Shown in pieces: positions 57,279-64,000 of a stretch of DNA of 64,000 bases. This DNA is from Bacteroidales bacterium (GTDB taxonomy: Bacteria > Bacteroidota > Bacteroidia > Bacteroidales > Muribaculaceae). Numbering within the stretch: the first letter of the stretch is position 1; each line of letters starts with the position of its first letter. The notes beneath the pieces were generated by a model, which did not search any database, was not told the DNA's origin, and saw only the letters and a list, made by a program, of their open reading frames with translations. The position numbers were made by a program, and so were the translations under genes. The stretch lies in the NCBI GenBank assembly GCA_014800795.1, contig JAAVFL010000054.1, forward strand, positions 1 through 64,000. Direction: 5' to 3'.

Positions 57279-58511
57279 ATGAAAGCTCTAAAGAAATTGC
57301 TTGATAAGGCGCGTCCGTCGTTTGAGCCCGGAGGAAAACTGCATGCTTTCCACTCGGTGTTCGACGGCTTCGACACCTTCCTTTTCACTCCTGACACAAC
57401 TTCGCGTTCAGGAGCGCATATCCACGACAGCATGGACTCCAAGCGCACCATGATCATAGTGATCGTAGCGCTGCTCCCCTGCCTGCTGTTCGGCATGTAC
57501 AATACCGGATATCAGCATTGGCTTGCATGCGGTGAGACTACCTTCCCCTTCTGGACGCTTATGCTCTATGGCTTCCTCGCCGTACTGCCGCGCATCGTTG
57601 TGGCCTACGTCGTAGGCCTCGGAATCGAATTCGTTGTAGCCCAGTGGCGCCGTGAGGAGATTCAGGAAGGTTTCCTCGTAACCGGCATGCTTATACCGAT
57701 GATATGCCCTATCGAGACACCACTGTGGATGATCGCTGTGGCAACTGCCATAAGTGTCATATTCGTTAAAGAAGTGTTCGGCGGAACCGGATACAATATC
57801 TTTAACGTAGCCCTCGTTACCCGTGCGGTACTCTTTTTCGGTTATCCGGCCAAAATGAGCGGCGACAGTGTGTTCGTATCGCTCGGCTCAGTATTCGGTA
57901 TCGGCGGCACAGCCCCCGACGGCTTCACCGGAGCTACTCCGCTGGGACAGATCGCAACCTCAGGTGCCACATCGCAGGCTCAGCTCGCACAGTCACTCAC
58001 AACCATCACCCACGAGCCGCTCACAACATGGGATATGTTCCTCGGACTTATTCCCGGATCATTCGGCGAGACCTCCACACTCTGCATCCTTATCGGTGCG
58101 GTTCTATTGTTGCTTACCGGTATAGCCAGCTGGCGGATAATTCTGTCGGTATTCGTCGGTGGAGCCGTGATGGCACTGATAGCCAATACGTTCGCGACAC
58201 CAACATATCCTGCGTCTTACCTCAGTGTGGCCGACCAACTCTGCCTCGGAGGATTTGCTTTCGCCGCAGTATTCATGGCACCCGATCCTGTGACCTCATG
58301 TCGCACCAATACAGGTAAATACATCTACGGTTTCCTTGTAGGCGCCATAGCGGTAATCATACGGACCTACAACAACGGCTACCCCGAAGGAGCAATGCTG
58401 GCAGTACTGCTGATGAACGCCTTCGCACCGCTCATCGACTACTGTGTTGTCGAATCTAATGTCCGCCGCCGCATGAAGCGTCTGCCCCGAAAGGCTACCG
58501 AAGAGAAATAA
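57279..58511 (+). CDS. nqrB: Na+-NQR subunit B
   Basis: A 410-residue membrane subunit with about ten hydrophobic helices that carries a covalent FMN and contributes to the Na+ path. The flavinylation motif DGFTGAT (214-220) puts the phosphoester-linked FMN on T220. The first hundred residues contain an amphipathic cytoplasmic segment before the first helix (TMIIVIVALLPCLLFGMYN). Flavin attachment requires an ApbE-type transferase, which is not in this window. Confidence 0.96.
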   Translation: MKALKKLLDKARPSFEPGGKLHAFHSVFDGFDTFLFTPDTTSRSGAHIHDSMDSKRTMIIVIVALLPCLLFGMYNTGYQHWLACGETTFPFWTLMLYGFLAVLPRIVVAYVVGLGIEFVVAQWRREEIQEGFLVTGMLIPMICPIETPLWMIAVATAISVIFVKEVFGGTGYNIFNVALVTRAVLFFGYPAKMSGDSVFVSLGSVFGIGGTAPDGFTGATPLGQIATSGATSQAQLAQSLTTITHEPLTTWDMFLGLIPGSFGETSTLCILIGAVLLLLTGIASWRIILSVFVGGAVMALIANTFATPTYPASYLSVADQLCLGGFAFAAVFMAPDPVTSCRTNTGKYIYGFLVGAIAVIIRTYNNGYPEGAMLAVLLMNAFAPLIDYCVVESNVRRRMKRLPRKATEEK

Positions 58512-58555
58512 TACACATTTCATTATCACGAATAATCTGACAACTCATACCGATC

Positions 58556-59266
58556 ATGATTAACAAACAGAGTAATGTCTACACCATCGGATATATCACG
58601 GCGATGGTCGTGATCGTCGGTGCCGCTCTCGCATTCACCGCAATGTCGCTGAAAGACCGACAGACGGAGAACGCCGATGCCGACAAAATGAAGCAGATTC
58701 TACAGTCGGTACACGTGACATCAGATCGCGCTACCATAGTAGAAGATTACCACCGATATATCACATCCACATTGGTTGTCAACAGTGCCGGAGAACAGAT
58801 AAACGGTGTGGACGCGTTCAATGTCAATGTCACAGCAGAAACCAAGCGACCTTTAGCCGACCGGCAGCTGCCCGTATACATCTGTACACTTCCGGATGCA
58901 GGAACGAAATATATCATTCCACTGGCAGGCATGGGACTTTGGGGCCCGATCTGGGGATATGTATCGCTTGACAGCGACGGCACCACGATCTACGGCGCAT
59001 TCTTCGACCATGAGGGAGAAACCCCGGGCCTCGGCGCAGAAATAACCAAACCGGATTTCACAGACCAGTTCAACGGTAAACAGATGTTCAAGAACGGTCA
59101 GTTCCTTCCCGTAACAGTAGTGAAGAAAGGACAGGTCCCACAAGGCGACATGGATTATGTCGACGGTATTTCGGGCGGAACCATCACATCAAAAGGTGTG
59201 GGAGCCATGCTCGATGATTGCCTCCTGCCCTACAAGGCATATCTTGAAACCCTCAGAAACAACTAA
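58556..59266 (+). CDS. nqrC: Na+-NQR subunit C
   Basis: A 236-residue subunit with one N-terminal helix (YTIGYITAMVVIVGAALAFTAM, about 9-30) and an FMN-binding domain outside the membrane. The covalent flavin motif is DGISGGT (203-209), with T209 as acceptor; the usual Ala before Thr is Gly. LAGMGLWGPIWGYVSL and GETPGLGAEI are family hallmarks. It starts 44 bases after nqrB and is followed by nqrD after six bases. Confidence 0.95.
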   Translation: MINKQSNVYTIGYITAMVVIVGAALAFTAMSLKDRQTENADADKMKQILQSVHVTSDRATIVEDYHRYITSTLVVNSAGEQINGVDAFNVNVTAETKRPLADRQLPVYICTLPDAGTKYIIPLAGMGLWGPIWGYVSLDSDGTTIYGAFFDHEGETPGLGAEITKPDFTDQFNGKQMFKNGQFLPVTVVKKGQVPQGDMDYVDGISGGTITSKGVGAMLDDCLLPYKAYLETLRNN

Positions 59267-59272
59267 ACCGTC

Positions 59273-59899
59273 ATGGCAGATAAAGTAAGCAACAGGGACA
59301 TATTCTTCAATCCCTTCTCAAAAGACAATCCGGTGATCGTTCAGGTGCTCGGCATCTGCTCGTGTCTCGCCGTGACCGCGAAACTCGAACCCGCACTTGT
59401 AATGGGCATCTCGGTAATCGCCGTACTCGCCTTCTCCAACGTGATCATATCGCTTATCCGCAACACGATTCCCACAAATATCCGTATCATCGTGCAGCTT
59501 GTGGTTGTGGCGGCCCTGGTAATCATAGTCAACCAGCTCCTCAAAGCTTACGCCTACGATGTAAGCAAACAGCTTTCGGTATTCATCGGGCTTATAATCA
59601 CCAACTGCATTCTGATGGGGCGTCTGGAAGCGTTCGCTATGGGCAACAAGCCCTGGCCTTCGTTTCTCGACGGTGTCGGCAACGGCATCGGATATACGAT
59701 AATCCTCGTCATCGTAGGCTTCTTCCGCGAACTGTTAGGCAGCGGCACTCTTTTCGGCTATCAGGTAATACCGCAAAGCTGGTACGACGCCGGATATGCC
59801 AACAACGGTCTTATGATCCTTCCACCGATGGCTCTTCTGGTGGTAGCATGCATCATATGGGTACACCGCTCCTTCAACAAAGATTTGCAGGAGAAGTAA
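59273..59899 (+). CDS. nqrD: Na+-NQR subunit D
   Basis: A 208-residue integral membrane subunit with six hydrophobic helices, one of the inverted NqrD/NqrE pair. The Cys residues in LGICSCLAVT and TNCILMGR lie at the half-helix breaks and are the expected ligands of the intramembrane iron centre shared with NqrE. RnfE is the closest relative, but the operon context is clearly nqr. Confidence 0.95.
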   Translation: MADKVSNRDIFFNPFSKDNPVIVQVLGICSCLAVTAKLEPALVMGISVIAVLAFSNVIISLIRNTIPTNIRIIVQLVVVAALVIIVNQLLKAYAYDVSKQLSVFIGLIITNCILMGRLEAFAMGNKPWPSFLDGVGNGIGYTIILVIVGFFRELLGSGTLFGYQVIPQSWYDAGYANNGLMILPPMALLVVACIIWVHRSFNKDLQEK

Positions 59900-59968
59900 C
59901 CCGCTCAACCGTTCCAACGATTCATTAATCAGCAAATACCACGCGTTTAATAACAACGTAAAGCCAAA

Positions 59969-60586
59969 ATGGAAAATCTGAACCTCTTCATACGGTCGAT
60001 TTTTGTCGACAACATGGTGTTCGCCTACTTCCTCGGCATGTGTTCTTTTCTTGCCGTGTCGAAGAATGTGAAGACTGCCTTCGGGCTCGGTGTGGCCGTA
60101 ACATTCATGCTGGTCATTACACTTCCCATCAACTATCTGCTCGAGAATTATGTGCTTCGTGAAGGAGCGCTGCGCTGGCTGGGCGAAGATTTCGCCGATG
60201 TCGATCTCAGCTTCCTCTCGCTCATAATGTTCATAGCCGTTATCGCATCTATGACACAGCTGGTGGAAATGGTGGTTGAGAAGTATTCCCCATCACTGTA
60301 TGCCTCGTTGGGCATATTCCTGCCACTTATCGCTGTAAACTGCGCTATCCTCGGTGGATCGCTCTTCATGCAGCAGAGAGATTTCGCCAACGTGTGGACA
60401 GCCACATGTGCCGGAGCCGGATGGGGCATCGGATGGCTGCTCGCAATCACGGCTATAGCCGCCATACGCGAGCGGGTATCCCAATACTCCAACGTGCCGG
60501 CACCGTTGCGCGGCATCGGCATCACATTCATCATCTGCGCCCTCATGGGTATCGCATTCATGAGCTTCCTCGGGATCAAACTCTGA
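59969..60586 (+). CDS. nqrE: Na+-NQR subunit E
   Basis: A 205-residue six-helix partner of NqrD. FLGMCSFLAVSKN and VNCAILGGSLFM are the matching Cys-bearing broken helices for the shared iron centre. The sequence contains ENYVLREGALRWLG between helices two and three, as in other NqrE proteins. It is 69 bases after nqrD, the largest gap in the operon; no promoter element stands out in it. Confidence 0.95.
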   Translation: MENLNLFIRSIFVDNMVFAYFLGMCSFLAVSKNVKTAFGLGVAVTFMLVITLPINYLLENYVLREGALRWLGEDFADVDLSFLSLIMFIAVIASMTQLVEMVVEKYSPSLYASLGIFLPLIAVNCAILGGSLFMQQRDFANVWTATCAGAGWGIGWLLAITAIAAIRERVSQYSNVPAPLRGIGITFIICALMGIAFMSFLGIKL

Positions 60587-60626
60587 CACCAACCTTCACC
60601 ACAAACCGTATAATTTAAGCTAAGCA

Positions 60627-61919
60627 ATGACTTTACTACAGTTATCACAGCTCGGAGCCACACTGCTGTCCGGCATCGGAATCTTCCTTGCCATCACACT
60701 GCTGCTGGTGATTGTGCTCCTCGTGGCAAAGCGCTACCTTGTCAGCTCGGGCAAGGTAACCGTCACCATTAACGACGATAAAAAAGTGGAGGTTGAGTCG
60801 GGGAATCCCCTCCTGTCGGCTCTCGCCACCAAAAATGTATTTCTACCCTCGGCCTGCGGCGGCAAAGGCAGCTGCGGCCAGTGTAAGGTACAGGTCACCG
60901 AAGGCGGCGGCGAAATCCTGCCCACAGAGGCTGTTCACTTCACACGTAAGGAAATCAAGGACAACTGGCGTCTGGCATGTCAGGTAAAGGTTAAAAACGA
61001 TCTTGACATAAAGGTACCCGCATCCGTTCTCGACATCAAGGAATATGAATGTACTGTCGTCTCTAACAACAATGTGGCGACATTCATCAAGGAGTTCATC
61101 GTGGCCCTTCCTCCCGGCGAGCATATGAACTTCATCCCCGGATCATATGCCCAAATAAAGATACCCCCTTTCCATATCGACTACGACAAGGATATCGATA
61201 AAGCTTCTATTGGCAAGGAATATCTCCCGGCATGGGAAAAATTCGGCCTGTTCAACCTCAAATGCGTCAACAAGGAGACTACCGTACGCGCGTACTCCAT
61301 GGCAAACTATCCCGCCGAAGGCGACAGATTCATGCTCACCGTGCGCATAGCGACCCCGCCGTTCAAACCCAAACCCCAGACAGGTTTCATGGATGTGAAC
61401 CCCGGTATCGCATCATCCTACATATTCACCCTCAAACCCGGCGACAAGGTGATGATGAGCGGTCCTTACGGCGACTTCCATCCGATCTTCAACTCAAAGA
61501 ACGAGATGATGTGGATCGGTGGTGGAGCAGGTATGGCTCCCCTCCGCGCCCAGATAATGCATATGACAAAGACACTCCACACCACCGATCGCGAGATGCA
61601 CTACTTCTATGGTGCCCGCGCGCTTAACGAAGTGTTCTATCTCGACGACTTCCTCAAACTCGAAAAGGAATTCCCCAACTTCCATTTCCATCTGGCTCTC
61701 GACCGTCCCGATCCGGCTGCCGATGCTGCCGGTGTAAAATATACCCCCGGCTTCGTACATCAGGTAATATATGACACATATCTGAAGAACCATGAGAATC
61801 CGGAAGATATCGAGTACTACATGTGCGGTCCCGGCCCGATGAGCAACGCTGTCAACGGCATGCTCGACTCGCTCGGTGTGGATCCCGCAAGCGTTCATTA
61901 CGACAATTTCGGAGGCTGA
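60627..61919 (+). CDS. nqrF: Na+-NQR subunit F (NADH-oxidising flavoprotein)
   Basis: A 430-residue subunit where NADH enters. One N-terminal helix (GIGIFLAITLLLVIVLLVAK, about 16-35), a plant-type 2Fe-2S domain with C77, C83, C86 and C118 (ACGGKGSCGQC), then an FAD domain with RAYSMANYP and an NADH domain with GGGAGMAPLRAQI and a C-terminal MCGPGPM. All cofactor residues are present. MurB begins only 23 bases after the stop. Confidence 0.96.
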   Translation: MTLLQLSQLGATLLSGIGIFLAITLLLVIVLLVAKRYLVSSGKVTVTINDDKKVEVESGNPLLSALATKNVFLPSACGGKGSCGQCKVQVTEGGGEILPTEAVHFTRKEIKDNWRLACQVKVKNDLDIKVPASVLDIKEYECTVVSNNNVATFIKEFIVALPPGEHMNFIPGSYAQIKIPPFHIDYDKDIDKASIGKEYLPAWEKFGLFNLKCVNKETTVRAYSMANYPAEGDRFMLTVRIATPPFKPKPQTGFMDVNPGIASSYIFTLKPGDKVMMSGPYGDFHPIFNSKNEMMWIGGGAGMAPLRAQIMHMTKTLHTTDREMHYFYGARALNEVFYLDDFLKLEKEFPNFHFHLALDRPDPAADAAGVKYTPGFVHQVIYDTYLKNHENPEDIEYYMCGPGPMSNAVNGMLDSLGVDPASVHYDNFGG

Positions 61920-61942
61920 TCCATCAGCAAACACTTACGACC

Positions 61943-62968
61943 TTGATTACAATCGAGCAAAACAAGGATATCAGGGAAATGACCACATTCGGCCTCAAAG
62001 CCGAATGTGGCCGTTTCATTGAATATGATTCCGACAGCGATCTGCTGGCTCTGTGGAATGACGGTTTACTACGCGATGCCATGCATATCGGAGGTGGAAG
62101 TAACCTGCTGTTCACCGACGGGCACTCGGAGCGCACCATAATCCATTGCCGCAACAACAGCTTTTCACTCTCCGATCCTGACAATAACGGTCATGTCACT
62201 CTTAGAGCCGCCTCGGGATGTGTAGTCGATAATCTCTGCGCCATAACCGCGGCCCGCTCTCTGTGGGGAATGGAAAATCTGTCAGGCATTCCGGGCGAGA
62301 TAGGAGGCGCTGCAGTGCAGAATGTAGGCGCATACGGTACAGAATTCTGCGACTTGGCTTTAAACGTGGATGTATTCGACACAGTGAACGGAAAATTCTC
62401 TACCATTCCGGCAGAAGATTGCCGGTATGGCTATCGCGATTCTGTTTTCAAACATACAGCTCCGGGAAGATATATTATAACCGGAGCGACACTATGCCTA
62501 TCGGTCGAACCGAATCCGCGTATGGGGTACGCCGCACTTAAAGAAGCTGTCAGCAACACCCCGTCTGAAGCCGTAACTCCTGCGCTCATCCGCGGAATAG
62601 TGATTTCGCTACGCGACAGCAAGCTTCCCTCCCCTGCCGTTACGGGGAGCGCCGGCAGTTTCTTCAAGAATCCGGTGATACCAGCAGACGAATATGATAT
62701 GATATGCCGTAATGTGAACCGTGTGATTCCGGCACATATTACCCCTGCAGGATATGCAAAAATTTCAGCCGCATGGCTCATCGATAACTCTGGATGCAAA
62801 CCATTGAAGTGCGGAGGAGCCGCCCTATGGCAACAGCAGCCTCTCGTGATTGTGAATGCAACCGGAAATGCAACCGGCAGCGACGTTGTAAGTCTTGAAC
62901 AAATGGTCAGAAAAAGAGTATTCGACACGTTCGGTATTGACCTGATGCCTGAAGTTATCCACATCTGA
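61943..62968 (+). CDS. murB: UDP-N-acetylenolpyruvoylglucosamine reductase
   Basis: A 341-residue FAD enzyme that reduces the MurA product to UDP-MurNAc. It is the longer, E. coli-like (type I) form: NTFG-equivalent MTTFGLKAECG, GGGSNLLFTDG, the FAD loop SGIPGEIGGAAVQNVGAYG, the proton-donor serine in GSAGSFFKNP, and a final catalytic Glu in MPEVIHI. The frame is open back into nqrF, and its first ATG (61823) would give unrelated arginine-rich residues. I chose TTG at 61943 because it restores the first strand (ITIEQNKDIREMTTFG); the ATG at 61979 would delete it. It is probably translated from the nqr transcript. Confidence 0.9.
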   Translation: MITIEQNKDIREMTTFGLKAECGRFIEYDSDSDLLALWNDGLLRDAMHIGGGSNLLFTDGHSERTIIHCRNNSFSLSDPDNNGHVTLRAASGCVVDNLCAITAARSLWGMENLSGIPGEIGGAAVQNVGAYGTEFCDLALNVDVFDTVNGKFSTIPAEDCRYGYRDSVFKHTAPGRYIITGATLCLSVEPNPRMGYAALKEAVSNTPSEAVTPALIRGIVISLRDSKLPSPAVTGSAGSFFKNPVIPADEYDMICRNVNRVIPAHITPAGYAKISAAWLIDNSGCKPLKCGGAALWQQQPLVIVNATGNATGSDVVSLEQMVRKRVFDTFGIDLMPEVIHI

Positions 62969-63019
62969 ATTTTATCCGGCAGCGGCCATAGGCCGCTCCA
63001 TCCAATAAAGACACATAGT

Positions 63020-64000
63020 ATGAGTTCATTCGTTATAGAGGGAGGCCGCACGCTAAGCGGTGAGATAATACCTCAGGGAGCCAAAAACGAAGCGTTGCAG
63101 GTGATCAGCGCCACACTTCTCACTTCATACCCGGTTACGATCACCAATGTACCCGAAATAAGCGATGTCCGCAACCTTATCGCTCTTCTGGGAATGATGG
63201 GAGTGAAGGTTGTGCGTCACCGGAAAGGCCACTTCACTTTTACTGCCGATGAAATAGACCGCGACTATGTGATGAGCGACGACTTCGTGAAACGCTGTGC
63301 TGCGCTTCGCGGGTCGGTGCTTGTAGTAGGGCCTTTGCTCGGACGGCTCGGGAAAGCATACTTTCCAAAACCCGGAGGCGACAAGATCGGACGCAGAAAG
63401 GTTGACACCCATATCCAGGGATTCGTGAATCTCGGAGCCACATACGAATATGATCCTGCAAAGAAAGCATATCTTCTTGCAGCTCCCCCCGACGGCCTGA
63501 AAGGATGCTATATGCTTCTTGACGAAGCATCGGTGACTGGTACAGCAAATATCATAATGGCTGCAGCATGTGCAAAGGGTAGCACGACCATATACAATGC
63601 CGCATGCGAACCATATGTGCAGCAGTTATGTACCCTCCTGACCCAAATAGGCTACAGAATAGACGGTATCGGTTCAAACCTTTTAACCATCGAAGGGAAT
63701 CCGGCTTTGAGCGGATGTGAGGATAAATGTCACGACATAAGCCACCATATTCTCCCTGATATGATCGAAGTAGGAAGTTTCATAGGGATGGCGGCGATCA
63801 CCCGCAGCTCTATTACGATAAAAAACGTGTGCTATAGCGAACTTGGAATCATTCCTGAGAGTTTCCGGCGTCTTGGTATCAGGCTTGAACAACGTGGCGA
63901 CGACATATATGTCCCGGCACAGGACAGCTATGTGATAGACACCGCACTCGATGGATCGATAATGAACATCGCCGACGCGCCATGGCCCGGACTTACTCCG
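63020..64000 (+). CDS. murA: UDP-N-acetylglucosamine 1-carboxyvinyltransferase (partial, 3' end outside window)
   Basis: The first 327 codons of an enzyme normally about 420-440 residues long; it adds enolpyruvate to UDP-GlcNAc, the first committed step of peptidoglycan synthesis. It begins MSSFVIEGGRTLSGEIIPQGAKNEAL, with the conserved Lys-Asn pair at 22-23. The active-site loop reads PGGDKIGRRKVDTH (118-131). Asp121 stands where E. coli MurA has Cys115, the residue alkylated by fosfomycin. It follows murB by 51 bases, so two consecutive steps of the pathway are paired. Confidence 0.95.
   Translation, partial: MSSFVIEGGRTLSGEIIPQGAKNEALQVISATLLTSYPVTITNVPEISDVRNLIALLGMMGVKVVRHRKGHFTFTADEIDRDYVMSDDFVKRCAALRGSVLVVGPLLGRLGKAYFPKPGGDKIGRRKVDTHIQGFVNLGATYEYDPAKKAYLLAAPPDGLKGCYMLLDEASVTGTANIIMAAACAKGSTTIYNAACEPYVQQLCTLLTQIGYRIDGIGSNLLTIEGNPALSGCEDKCHDISHHILPDMIEVGSFIGMAAITRSSITIKNVCYSELGIIPESFRRLGIRLEQRGDDIYVPAQDSYVIDTALDGSIMNIADAPWPGLTP

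Overview
This window looks like a stretch of ordinary chromosome from an anaerobic or microaerobic member of the Bacteroidales, most plausibly a gut lineage of the Bacteroides/Muribaculaceae type. The clues are Bacteroidetes-style promoters (a TAnnTTTG -7 element, often with TTTG or TTG about 20 bases upstream) and A-rich leaders without clear Shine-Dalgarno sites. Others are a GT3-type glycogen synthase, a gliding-motility-type C-terminal sorting domain, an OstA-like/SurA operon, an ExbB-ExbD-ExbD-TonB operon and a complete Na+-NQR operon. The family-level placement is inference. I see no rRNA, tRNA, insertion sequence, phage gene or CRISPR array, and every large gene looks intact.

Layout. 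1-6.9 kb: a cytoplasmic alpha-glucan cycle (glycogen phosphorylase and GT3 glycogen synthase on minus, type I pullulanase divergent on plus). 6.9-9.9 kb: a tRNA-dihydrouridine synthase, a small lipoprotein and a DAACS symporter. 9.9-14.6 kb (minus): SurA-like chaperone, OstA/LptA-like protein and M18 aminopeptidase in one unit. 14.9-17.0 kb (minus): ftsE-like ABC ATPase and aspartate kinase. 17.2-29.1 kb (plus): tig, clpP-clpX, recQ, an ABC-F ATPase with a degenerate second site, a Dabb protein and purL. 29.3-35.9 kb: an exported tricorn-like S41 protease (minus) divergent from a GH36/GH43 pair. 36.5-40.2 kb: etfB-etfA-acyl-CoA dehydrogenase. 40.3-46.8 kb: a zinc metallopeptidase (minus), then a sorting-domain protein, a lytic transglycosylase and uvrA (plus). 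46.8-51.8 kb (minus): a small membrane protein, dxs, trkA, trkH. 52-55.3 kb (minus): exbB, two exbD genes, tonB, behind a long leader. 55.9-64 kb (plus): nqrABCDEF followed by murB and the 5' three quarters of murA, which runs off the window.

How the parts fit. The energy side is strong: Na+-NQR builds a sodium gradient, EtfAB plus the acyl-CoA dehydrogenase move electrons to or from acyl-CoA, and TonB/ExbBD transmits ion-motive force to the outer membrane. Envelope building recurs: SurA, OstA-like, FtsE, MurA, MurB, lytic transglycosylase and DXS. Glycogen turnover and two exported glycosidases point to a polysaccharide-based life.

The most notable observations are an ABC-F protein in which one of the two composite ATP sites has lost its Walker A lysine, its catalytic glutamate and its signature glycine together; a MurA with Asp in place of the fosfomycin-target Cys; a roughly 280-base exbB leader carrying a possible 37-codon ORF; two unusually long perfect inverted repeats (31-bp stem after purL, 29-bp palindrome inside ftsE); and an EtfB with a motif I associate with electron-bifurcating relatives. 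None of these is proof of a new system.
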